Positions 1 to 7,802 of a stretch of DNA of 16,626 nucleotides are shown piece after piece. The notes below the pieces were generated by a model. It ran no database searches. It was not told the origin of the DNA and saw nothing but the letters and a program-made list of their open reading frames with translations. The DNA is from Halocafeteria seosinensis. Lineage: Eukaryota; Sar; Bigyra; Bicosoecida. The stretch lies in assembly GCA_001687465.1 (NCBI GenBank), contig LVLI01000551.1, forward strand, positions 1 to 16,626, given 5' to 3'. Position numbers and translations under genes: made by a program. Position 1 is the stretch's first letter. Each line of letters begins with the position of its first letter.

Positions 1-385
1 AAGCCCTCGATCTTGCTCCAATGGCCGGCTGCATACCACTGCTGTATTGCCTCATAGCGACTCCATTGCCCCACGCGTAGGTGCCCCCTTCCGCCCCCGG
101 GGTAAAGTCTTTGCTGACCTGTGGTGAGGACCCTCTGTACGACGTGGTAGAGTCGGGTGCAGTCCTCATGCGCATGGTAGACCCTCCTCCATAGGGTGTT
201 GCATGTCCTGGAGCTGGAGAAAATCCTCCACCCTGGTACTGCCTGGACCGAAGCAACTCTTCATTCACGGTGTCGTTATTAATATTCACCTCTCTTGGCG
301 AGTATGATGGCGAAGAGAATCCCCCTGCAGCCCTCCGGCTGGTATCCTCCCGGGAAGCATTGGGGTTCAAAACACCTGGGAACAT
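1..385 (-). CDS. N-terminal part of an unrecognised Gly/Ser/Pro-rich protein, cut by the window edge
   Basis: On the minus strand an ATG at 385-383 opens a frame without a stop to base 1, giving 128 codons, so the protein continues outside the window. It starts MFPGVLNPNASREDTSRR and is rich in Gly, Ser, Pro, Tyr and Arg, with stretches such as QYQGGGFSPAPGHATPYGGG. The composition suggests an intrinsically disordered head. No catalytic motif, signal peptide or membrane segment is visible. A CAG/GTCAGC sequence inside the frame could be a splice donor, so the real exon may end before base 1. The upstream DNA on this strand (386-844) separates it from a divergent candidate gene. I see a long open frame of biased composition and infer a gene; I do not recognise the family. 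Confidence 0.6.
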   Translation of the reverse strand, partial: MFPGVLNPNASREDTSRRAAGGFSSPSYSPREVNINNDTVNEELLRSRQYQGGGFSPAPGHATPYGGGSTMRMRTAPDSTTSYRGSSPQVSKDFTPGAEGGTYAWGNGVAMRQYSSGMQPAIGARSRA

Positions 386-844
386 GTCCCTCCCTCCGGG
401 TATATCAATGGGTGCGGTATGGAAGAAAATAGTAAAATAAAAAATCTAGACAAAAGACCCCCTACTGCATAAATTAACCTCTTTAAGCGTTAAGGGACAC
501 CCACGAAATTTTTGAAGTTCCCCGTCTGAGACTCTGAGAGTCTGAGACTCTTGGGCCAGGAATCCTCACTGAAGAACCAGTGATGCCACATTTTGTAGGC
601 AATTTGTAGCTGGTGTACATGAATTGAAAGTTTAAGTGTGTTATTTCTTCACGGCCATTTCCAGTGGGAAACATCTATAAATTCCATTTTGTGGTTTCCT
701 TGGACTCCAAAATCAGGCCACGGTCATGATTCGTGTCATTGGAGGTCAAAGTGACATTTTACTACTGCGCATTGCCCACTTGACCCTTGACGTTTGGGTT
801 AGCATGTTGCGCGGTGGAGATGATGCATGTAGCTTCGCCTCGTT
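386..844. other. Intergenic region between divergent genes
   Basis: This stretch lies between the start codons of the partial minus-strand gene (385) and the candidate plus-strand gene (845). The minus-strand frames at 483-674 and 746-946 have no recognisable content and no supporting splice sites. The only structure I see is the repeat at 524-551. The region presumably holds both promoters, but no core promoter element can be pointed to. Confidence 0.5.
524..551. repeat. 12-bp direct repeat with an embedded inverted repeat
   Basis: GTCTGAGACTCT occurs at 524-535 and again at 540-551, separated by GAGA. The same stretch contains AGACTCT, a single G, then AGAGTCT, which is a 7-bp inverted repeat around one base. 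It lies in the gap between two divergent genes, so a protein-binding or RNA-structure role is possible but is inference. Confidence 0.7.
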
Positions 845-1504
845 ATGACCTTGAACGATTCCGATTCGGCACCTTCTGTCGAGCCAGTCCTCGACAACTC
901 GACGACAAGCCACCGTAATTATTGTGGCAGGCACGTTGACCAACAAAATGGCACCAGTTTGCGCAATGTACGTTTATTCCTATATATTATAAACGTTGAA
1001 TTATGCTGATTCAAAGTCTCGCAGCTTTATGATCAGATGCCGGAACCTCGTTGGGTGGTTTCTATGGGAAGCTCGTGGATGATTTTCGGGACGGTCCTTG
1101 CAAAGCTGACAGAAGAGAATGCCAAATTAGTCGGACAGCAGAACTCTAAGAAGACAATATAGTACGTCCAATGGTTAAAGAAGAAGAATTTTGAGCTATT
1201 GCAAGAAGCGGCTAAGTTAAAGGCGAAACTTAACAATTACCAGAAGCAGCCAAATCAGGACGAGCACCCGTCCTGGATTAGAGCAATTCATCACGGAACT
1301 ATATGGCATCTAGCACTTGGATTTAAGAGGGAATATAAAAGAGTCAACAAGGTAGGTGTATAATCATTTCATGCCAGCGTAAGAACAATGAGCACACAAC
1401 TCTTGAACTCCTGTCTGCAGCACAACTTGCTACATGGGAAGAGGTCACACCCGCGCGGCGTTGAATTGCACAGCAGCGGACAGGGAATATTTTCACAGTG
1501 GTAG
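845..1504 (+). CDS. Candidate coiled-coil protein gene, three exons, with an in-frame TAG (possible pseudogene)
   Basis: Proposed exons are 845-967, 1025-1351 and 1421-1504. The introns would be 57 nt (GTACGT...CTCGCAG) and 69 nt (GTAGGT...TCTGCAG), both in the size range of well-supported introns nearby, and all joins keep phase 0. The frame starts [14 protein letters not shown]. Later it carries helix-forming, Leu-spaced stretches ([11 protein letters not shown] and [14 protein letters not shown]) that look like a coiled coil or leucine zipper. A TAG at 1160-1162 interrupts the frame. If it is used, the product is 86 residues; if not, 177. The TAG overlaps a GTACGT motif at 1162, so an extra intron is possible, but no tested acceptor clearly restores the frame. 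No basic DNA-binding region precedes the zipper-like part. Family unknown; it could be a decayed gene. Confidence 0.4.
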
Positions 1505-1973
1505 CAGAGGGTTGCTATAGGTCACCTTGTTCACGCCCTCGCGCAGCAGGTAGACGAGGTTTCTTCCACTCGGAGCAACACTGATACATATCATCTTTAA
1601 TCGAAAGTAATCTCCTAGACAAAGTTGCAAGTGGTTACGGCACCTAGACTAGGACCGTCCACTTCGTGAATTTCCTCTAGGAGAGTACTGTAGTCAAATG
1701 CACAACTCTCTCGCTACGAAACAGTTGTACTGTGGCCATTCTCTGCTGTGTTCGCTTTGGCACATATACGTCCTCCTATGATCATGAGAAACGATGGCCT
1801 AAAGAAACATGAGAAATTGACAGGGCTTCCTTAACCCCATACGCGCTAAATGCTTTCAAAAGGACAGGAACAGGCACCGCGACTGGCCAACTATCCACTT
1901 ACCAGTCGCTTTCAGTTATTGAGCACATCCCGATACCTATATCCCCGAACCCTGCCAGGGAAAAACATGCTGA
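1505..1973. other. Stretch without a convincing gene
   Basis: I see no supported gene here. Short open frames exist on both strands, including a minus-strand frame at 1912-2121 without an ATG start. A minus-strand GTAAGT sequence near 1900 resembles a splice donor but has no matching coding exon. Confidence 0.4.
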
Positions 1974-1992
1974 ACCCGCGTCCCGAACCTAA
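1930..1992. repeat. Degenerate CCCGAACC-like repeats
   Basis: Variants of CCCGAACC recur within about 60 bases: CCCGATACC, CCCCGAACCC, GAACCCGCG and TCCCGAACC. The copies are imperfect and unevenly spaced. They make the frames on both strands look Arg/Gly- or Pro-rich without being evidence for a protein. This may be a simple-sequence expansion or a binding-site cluster. Confidence 0.4.
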
Positions 1993-2432
1993 CAAATAGA
2001 ACCGGTAGCCAAGCAAGCGGAACTCCTGGACCAGGAAGCCTGGTAGGCGATCAAGCAGAATGTCGGGACTCCACGGTGAACATTTACCTTCCAAACCCTT
2101 AGCGAGGAATGTTGCATTCACTACCTCATTCCTTCAGTTAGTGAAGGAAAACAAAGCCTATAAAGATGGTAAGCTGGGGCGAGTGCAAGGATGGTAAGAA
2201 AGACTGTGGACGGTTTCTTCTCTCACAATCTCTCTTCATGCAAATTAAAAGCGTGAAATCACCGCCATCAGCACATCATCGCCAAAGGACCACCTGCGGG
2301 GCCATGCTCAACTCTTCGCACGTTTCAAGCACCTATCGTACTGCGCGATTGTACACAATATCTCCTTCTGTACCGTCCCCGTTACAGGATTACAACTCGA
2401 CTCCGAAAACCGAAATGTACCCGGTAGTCTGA
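1974..2432 (+). CDS. Weak candidate multi-exon gene, product unknown
   Basis: Three plus-strand segments can be joined in one frame: an open stretch ending at 2075, then 2138-2193, then 2252-2432 (TGA). The implied introns are 62 nt (GTGAAC...CCTTCAG) and 58 nt (GTAAGA...AAAAG), sizes normal for this genome, but the last acceptor is weak. Two donor-like ATGGTAAG copies lie 25 bases apart at 2166 and 2191, so the donor is ambiguous. No start codon is identified; a TGA at 1971-1973 bounds the first segment. The implied peptide is Ser/Thr/Pro-rich with no motif I recognise. It may be chance. Confidence 0.2.
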
Positions 2433-2808
2433 GTGAGTTTGCCCGGGGACCATCAATCTCAATTGCACTTGTTTCAACCCCATCGAAATCCAGATCCTTA
2501 GCATCTTATTCAGTTATGTCGGCGATAGTATCCAGGTCGCTGTTATCTCTGTTGCACCCAGATGCTCGATCTGAGCACTTAATTGTCCTGTCTCGAGTGT
2601 TACTTTGGCGAAAGCATGAATGCCTGATAGGTGCTCTTGTCTTTTTCCTTGCAGACTCGGATACGTGGTATGTTTTCATCTGAGCTATGCGCTCAAGTGT
2701 CCGAGCAGATAACTGTGTCTCGACTTAGTATTAGCAGCTGCGAAATTCGAGAAAGACGTTCCACCGTGGACTTCCACGTCAGCCGACCCAGGACAGATAG
2801 AGAATAGC
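2433..2808. other. Stretch without a convincing gene
   Basis: No supported gene. A strong pyrimidine tract ending in TTGCAG at about 2654, followed 14 bases later by GTATGT, looks like an acceptor and donor flanking a 13-base microexon on the plus strand. No reading frame around it supports that. Confidence 0.35.
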
Positions 2809-3141
2809 CTAAACGCAGACATCTTCAAAACTTAGGTATTTGAACTGCTTTCTAGCCTTTTCAACAACATCATCAGTCGGTACTTTCGGCATAGCATACA
2901 TGTACTCTTCAAACTCCGTGCCTGAACTCATCGAGTTGTCCAGCCAGTCCATCACTTCACTTTCCTCAAGGGCTTCTATTGACGCTACGCAAGTAGGCAG
3001 CAATCGGAGCACTCCCTCTGCCAGTTAACGACGTCCGTGGGGAATGAAAAGCACGAAGTTTGATACTTCACTGTAAGCAGATTTCCCAATTAGTCCTCCA
3101 TCATACCGACAAACAATCCTTGCGGCGACGACTTGTCTACT
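2809..3141 (-). CDS. Candidate two-exon C-terminal gene portion, unrecognised
   Basis: Two minus-strand segments, 3141-3072 and 3017-2809 (TAG stop), read as coding-like sequence. The first includes RIVCRYDGGLIGKSAY; the second is acidic and amphipathic, ending VVEKARKQFKYLSFEDVCV. A 54-nt intron (GTGAAG...CTGGCAG, with GTTAAC as a possible branch site) joins them in frame. Read without splicing, the same frame runs straight through 3141-2809 but is broken by one TAA at about 3028-3026, inside that putative branch site. No start codon is resolved. The space before the divergent gene at 3297 allows only a short further 5' exon, so this may be a small gene or a truncated copy. I do not recognise the family. 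Confidence 0.45.
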
Positions 3142-3290
3142 CTATTCGTTATTCGTCACAAGACCATAGTCATTCAAGACGGATGAACACAATATTCACC
3201 AGTTAAACATCTGTTGCTAGTATTGAAGTGGTAGTATAGCCGATCAAAGTTGTGGTATTGCAACGGGACACAATAATATGACTGAATCAC

Positions 3291-3304
3291 GTGCTCATGA
3301 GCAC
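3291..3304. other. 14-bp perfect palindrome over a start codon
   Basis: GTGCTCATGAGCAC reads the same on both strands and is centred on the first candidate ATG (3297) of the glucosidase II beta-like gene. A CACGTG E-box-like hexamer begins at 3288 and overlaps it. It lies between divergent transcription units, so it may be a shared control site; that is inference. Confidence 0.6.
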
Positions 3305-6137
3305 TATTGTGATGAGACGTCAAGCGTTCCTTTGTCTATTTTTTGCACTATGGACTGCGTCCATTGCCTTCAGTAGCACCAGTGCAAGAGCCAACAACAC
3401 TAGTGCCACGTTTTATACAGTGGAATCGGACGGCGTGCAACAGTTAGATATACCATTTTCAGCAGATGAAATTGCAAAGGCTACAGCAAACCCCGTACGT
3501 ATTCCAGAGCATGTCACTTTTTACGATACTTAGGTATATACCAGAGGATTCCATACGCAGCTGGTATGTAGTATTACTCCATCATTGAGCTTTCCCTTGA
3601 AGGAGAGTGTCATACAGGACGGAATTTGTGACTGCTGTGACGGCAGCGATGAAATTGTCTACGGCATTGATACACGGCTGTCTCAACTTCGGAGCACATT
3701 GATTCGCAAAAAACTCTCCAACAACTCAGAATGCAGCTCAAGCTGCCAAGAGCTGTACCAGGGACTGAAACCGTACTTGAGTTCCCTCTCCCGAGAAGTG
3801 AATGCAGCGTACAGCGTCAAAAAACAGATTCACCGAACTACGGGCCGGCTGTCTAGTATCATCACTGAAGCCATCAGGCATGGACACCAAAATATCTATC
3901 AAATTAAAATGCTTAGAGTATTGATAGAAGCGCTTCTGAATAGGGAGAAAACCTATCAAAGTGTTGAGCGCATTCGCCGAGGGAAGTGGATAGCTGCTCG
4001 AAATAGGAAGTGGAGAATCCACGAATATGACCGGATTACCGCCAATTCGAACCAGCATATCAATATCACTACGTTGACAGAACAACAATGGGCAAACGCA
4101 ACGTTTTCCTCGTCTAACGACATTCTGGTCGCTACGCTTAGAATGGTTGTGGACAGTCAGAAGCAACGTCGGAAAGACCATGAGGCGCACAGGAAACGGA
4201 AGATGGAAAGTCCTACTGAATTGAACTTATTACGGCCCTATATACCAACTCAAGCCGAATTTGATGGACTGATCCCTACAAAAGAATTCCTCAATTCCTC
4301 GTTTGCTGAAGAGAACCTGCGAATACTTGCCAGAAGCATTTTGCAACACTGTGGCTCCCGGGTAATTTCGCCTATGTTCATGTGGTCGTGTATTAGGCAC
4401 CCCTTGTACCGCCAAGTGCTTGCAAAAGAGCAGCCACCTCAACGGAATGAAGAGAAGTACCAGTTCAAGAAACGCCAGGGGCTTGATCCTGAATTGAGTA
4501 CACAGATCACCCCATTATGGGCTACCGTCTTCTTACTAAATGGAAGTGTAAGCATTCCACAGCAAGTTCCTCTAGCAAGGGAACTCTACTCACAACACAT
4601 TCTTCCGGAAGAGAGAAATTTAGCAGAAGAAGAAAACGAGCATGTCCCCGCAAGAACGACTACAGTTTGGCAATATCTCTCTGAACTAGTTACGGGAGAA
4701 TGGGTAGATCCGCGAAAGATAATTGGGCTAGAGTACGACAGTACCCACAGGGGCATTCCGGTGTATATGAACAACAGAGAGACTGAACTTAGTCAAACAA
4801 TTAAATCCACTATGGACAAAGCACCAGGCAAGCGGGATTATACAGAAGTCGAAAGACTCCTCGATCAGCGGGATATGGGATTGATATCGGCGAAGAGGAA
4901 ACTGTCAAACCACCTCGAGCACCAAATCCACGAATATGTAAACGTTGAGAAGCTTCGTGATGCCACCTTATTTCACAAGCTAATGGGCGATAGCTCCACC
5001 GTATCCTCCCGTCTCATAGGTAAGCTCCTCCTGAAGGTAATCGGTCTTTTCATAACTCCCGTTAGTATCCCCGTGACGGTTCTTCTTGAGACGACGGGTT
5101 GGTCAGCTTTCTGGGACACTTCTGAAACAGGATTCTCAATTATTCCACCGTTTGTACGTTGGTCATACGTGTGGAAGGAGATAAGATCGCGCCTAAGAGC
5201 GATGTTTCCAGCAAAGAAAGTGCACTGGATTCTTGCTGAGGCTTGGGATGTTGGTCCCGCACTTCTGAGGCACTTGTTCCCACCTTGGGACATGGCGTTC
5301 GAGAGCTACCAAGTTACGATTTTGAGTGCATTACTCGAAAGGCTGAACACTATGGAAAAGGATATCCTTAAAGAGATAGATCAATTGAACAAGACCAATT
5401 GGAAGCTTCATGCAATGGACGAACACCGACGAGAAATAGTCGGCCCCCTCATTGCGGCGGAAAATCCTTATTTGTTGTATCGATATAATCCGTTGAGCCG
5501 AATCAGTCTGAAAGAAGCTGTGTATCAAGCAAGGGATGCCGACGCCAACTCTTTCAAAAGTTTCCTGAAACAGCTATCTACCGGAGTAAGCAGCAAAAAG
5601 CTTGCGAAGAATTCTGATGGTTACTCATGTAATTTGACTCTTTCAGAAGCATACTGCGGTGGTATCTATGTTGGGACATATGCTGACTCCTATGTACATC
5701 CAATCGACCCAGTTGCCGCCATGTCTACGTGGTTCAAAAAACTTATGACCGTCATCGGACCCTTCAAGAGCGACACGGCAACTGCAATTAAATTCAAAAG
5801 CGAGAAGAATACGGATATATTCACTGCATCTGTTCTCGGTGCAGAAGACATTTTACGCAGCTCTCTAACGCTGAAATACACGCAGTCTAGTTCTCGAAGA
5901 AATGAAGATGTGATCGTGGAATTCATGTGCGGACGTCGCAGCAACACCCAAACTCGCAACGATACTCTACTGGGTGGTATTATGGAAGACCTTTATGCCT
6001 GTTCGAGGGAAATAATCATGGGAAAACCTCGAGTGACGATACGTTCCCCACTTGCTTGCACCGATGAGCACGTGAAGCAGATACAGGCACTTGCCGACAG
6101 AGTTGCGATCACAGTTCCGAGGAAGACGACACTATAG
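3297..6137 (+). CDS. Glucosidase II beta-like (PRKCSH-type) secretory-pathway protein, atypical
   Basis: Exon 1 (3297-3494) and exon 2 (3561-6137) are joined by a 66-nt GTACGT...CGCAG intron in phase 0, giving 924 residues, or 919 if the second Met at 3312 is used. A signal peptide follows the second Met (RRQAFLCLFFALWTASIAF), so the product should enter the ER. Residues about 86-96 are DGICDCCDGSDE, the calcium-binding LDLa-like motif at the N-terminus of the glucosidase II beta family, which retains and directs the catalytic alpha subunit in N-glycan trimming. A long charged helical middle follows, then a hydrophobic segment at about 551-582. The last 170 residues resemble a mannose-6-phosphate receptor homology (MRH) domain: Cys near 755, VEFMCG near 855 and SPLACTDE near 898, but the usual lectin residues are not clear. 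The protein is longer than usual family members, shows one LDLa-like repeat rather than two, and has no HDEL-type ER signal. It may be a divergent beta subunit or a related MRH protein. Confidence 0.7.
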
Positions 6138-6224
6138 AGGAAGATGAGTACCATCACCGTTTCTATCACGAGGTGGTCAGTAATGTTTACTTCAGTTACC
6201 ATTAATTATATATTTGTAAGATCT

Positions 6225-7130
6225 CTAATAGTCTTCATCTTCGTCACTCGAAAGATCATCAAGCGGGTTCTCGCTCTTCTTTTTCATTATGCGCATGAAA
6301 TCTTCGAAATTGACAAAGCCATCACCATCTCTATCAGCTTCAGCAATCATTTCCCTCATTTCATCATCCGTAAGATTTTCACCCAGTTCATTGACGACTC
6401 TCTTGAGATTCTTAAAGCTGATCTTTCCAGTCTGCACCGATTTGGTCAGGCAGGAAATAAGTTGTCAACATTAAATGAACGGGTGGAGCAGCGTAGGGAG
6501 ACCCACCTTGTCATCATCAAATAACTCAAAAACCTTGGCCACCTCCTCTCTACTATCTCGCTCGGACTGTATATAGTAATAAAGCACAACCAATCTTAAG
6601 GAACTAGAGCATAGAAGCATGCTGCTTCATTTATTTACCATTTTACCCGTCATCATTTCCAAGAATTCTTGAAAATCGATTGTGCCACTGTCGTCTTTAT
6701 CAACGTCTGAAATCATCTTCCGTACATCCGCCTTTTTAACTTGAAAGCCTAAAGCCCTCATTGCCGCCTTTAGTTCCTTAGCGTCAATGGTACCTGCATA
6801 TACCCGCCATATGAAATGAAGCACCCCAATAATAATATGTTGTACAGTAGGGGTCAAGACGTACCACTGCCGTCCGTATCAAACAAGTTGAAAGCCTCCT
6901 GTAATTCCTCCATCTGTTCCTCATCGAGTTTCGGCTGCAAGGAGGCGAGATTAAACAGCATAAACGAGTAAAATGCTAAATGCCAACATGCATACGGTCA
7001 GAATGGCACTTCTCATTCATATGAGCCAAATGTGAATCTATTGAGGCGCCATACGTACTTTATTCTGTTTCCGTCGCGTTCCTCCAGCTCCAATGAGCGA
7101 TCCAGACATGTTGGAGGAAGAAGTATTCAT
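6225..7130 (-). CDS. Centrin, EF-hand calcium-binding protein
   Basis: Five exons on the minus strand: 7130-7059, 6934-6865, 6793-6639, 6566-6507 and 6431-6225 (TAG). The introns are 124, 71, 72 and 75 nt with GT...AG ends. The joined frame encodes 187 residues; most centrins have about 165-175. EF-hand loops lie at 43-54 (DTDGSGTIDAKE), 79-90 ([12 protein letters not shown]), 116-127 ([12 protein letters not shown]) and 152-163 ([12 protein letters not shown]). Loop 3 ends in Asn with Lys at position 7, so it probably binds calcium poorly. Linkers [25 protein letters not shown] and RIMKK are centrin signatures. Centrins act at centrioles, basal bodies and spindle poles, and in mRNA export and DNA repair complexes. 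The tail is acidic ([14 protein letters not shown]) instead of the short KKTxxF/Y end of typical members. The gene is convergent with the glucosidase II beta-like gene, 87 bases apart. Confidence 0.93.
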
Positions 7131-7802
7131 CCTCGCTCCTCGAGCACCACCAGATGCGTGTAATGAAGAGGACTGCGCCACTCAGAGAGCAAGATAGAAG
7201 GCATGAACCTCTTCAAGAAACTACAAAAAAGGCGCCAAAGGGCCCGTTAGGGGACGCAGGATTTTCACAGCCGTTAACCCTCACAAATACGTACCATGGT
7301 CGCGCTTGTCTCAATCCAATCGCCTTTCGAGATACGATAAGATGCCAACGTGTTTATCCTCGATATGAAAGCGAAAAATACAGAGTAGGCGATCAAACAG
7401 AGCAACATTCGGGTTCTTAAACAAAAAACTTGTTGACTCCAAAGTCGCTGCAAAGATTGTCCTGTTCCAACTGGAAACGTGGCACGGTGGCCGGTTGTCA
7501 CTCGCTGAGTTCCCCGATGCACCACACTACGGTAAAAAAAATTACAGCGAAAAAATTAGAAGTGAAGAATGCTTGAGGGAACAAAGGCAATGTAAAGGAA
7601 ACTGCGCAAGAACAGATGGTTCTAGTAATAGAACAATTACAAGTACTTATGTATGCGGAATTTCCGGTAATGGAATTCCGAAATTCCAGATAAAGGGAGA
7701 AAATGTCCTTCATTCGGTAATATTAATCATTGACTTTTTGATTCATGCCCGTCAACCAAACCGATGCATTAAGAATGTCCTCTAGATGTGGAAACGGAAT
7801 CC
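7131..7802. other. Intergenic region upstream of centrin
   Basis: No supported gene lies in these 670 bases. The open frames (7154-7420 and 7495-7785 on plus; 7274-7525 and 7498-7713 on minus) lack motifs and splice support. It should contain the centrin promoter and the 3' end of the acylated EF-hand gene. The one clear structure is the inverted repeat at 7657-7687. Confidence 0.5.
7657..7687. repeat. Inverted repeat able to form a hairpin
   Basis: GGAATTTC at 7657-7664 pairs perfectly with GAAATTCC at 7680-7687. The stem extends inward as CCGG against CCG with one unpaired base, leaving a loop of about ten bases. On the minus strand it lies within 150 bases after the stop codon of the acylated EF-hand gene, so it could be part of its 3' UTR. 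Confidence 0.6.

Noticed and set aside
845-3141. Stop-codon reassignment suggested by in-frame TAG and TAA
   Set aside because: Catalase, centrin, HSP60 and other well-supported genes end at the expected place with TAG, TAA or TGA, so the standard code holds.
6144-6524. 126-codon plus-strand frame
   Set aside because: It is antisense to the centrin exons, which are clearly coding on the other strand.
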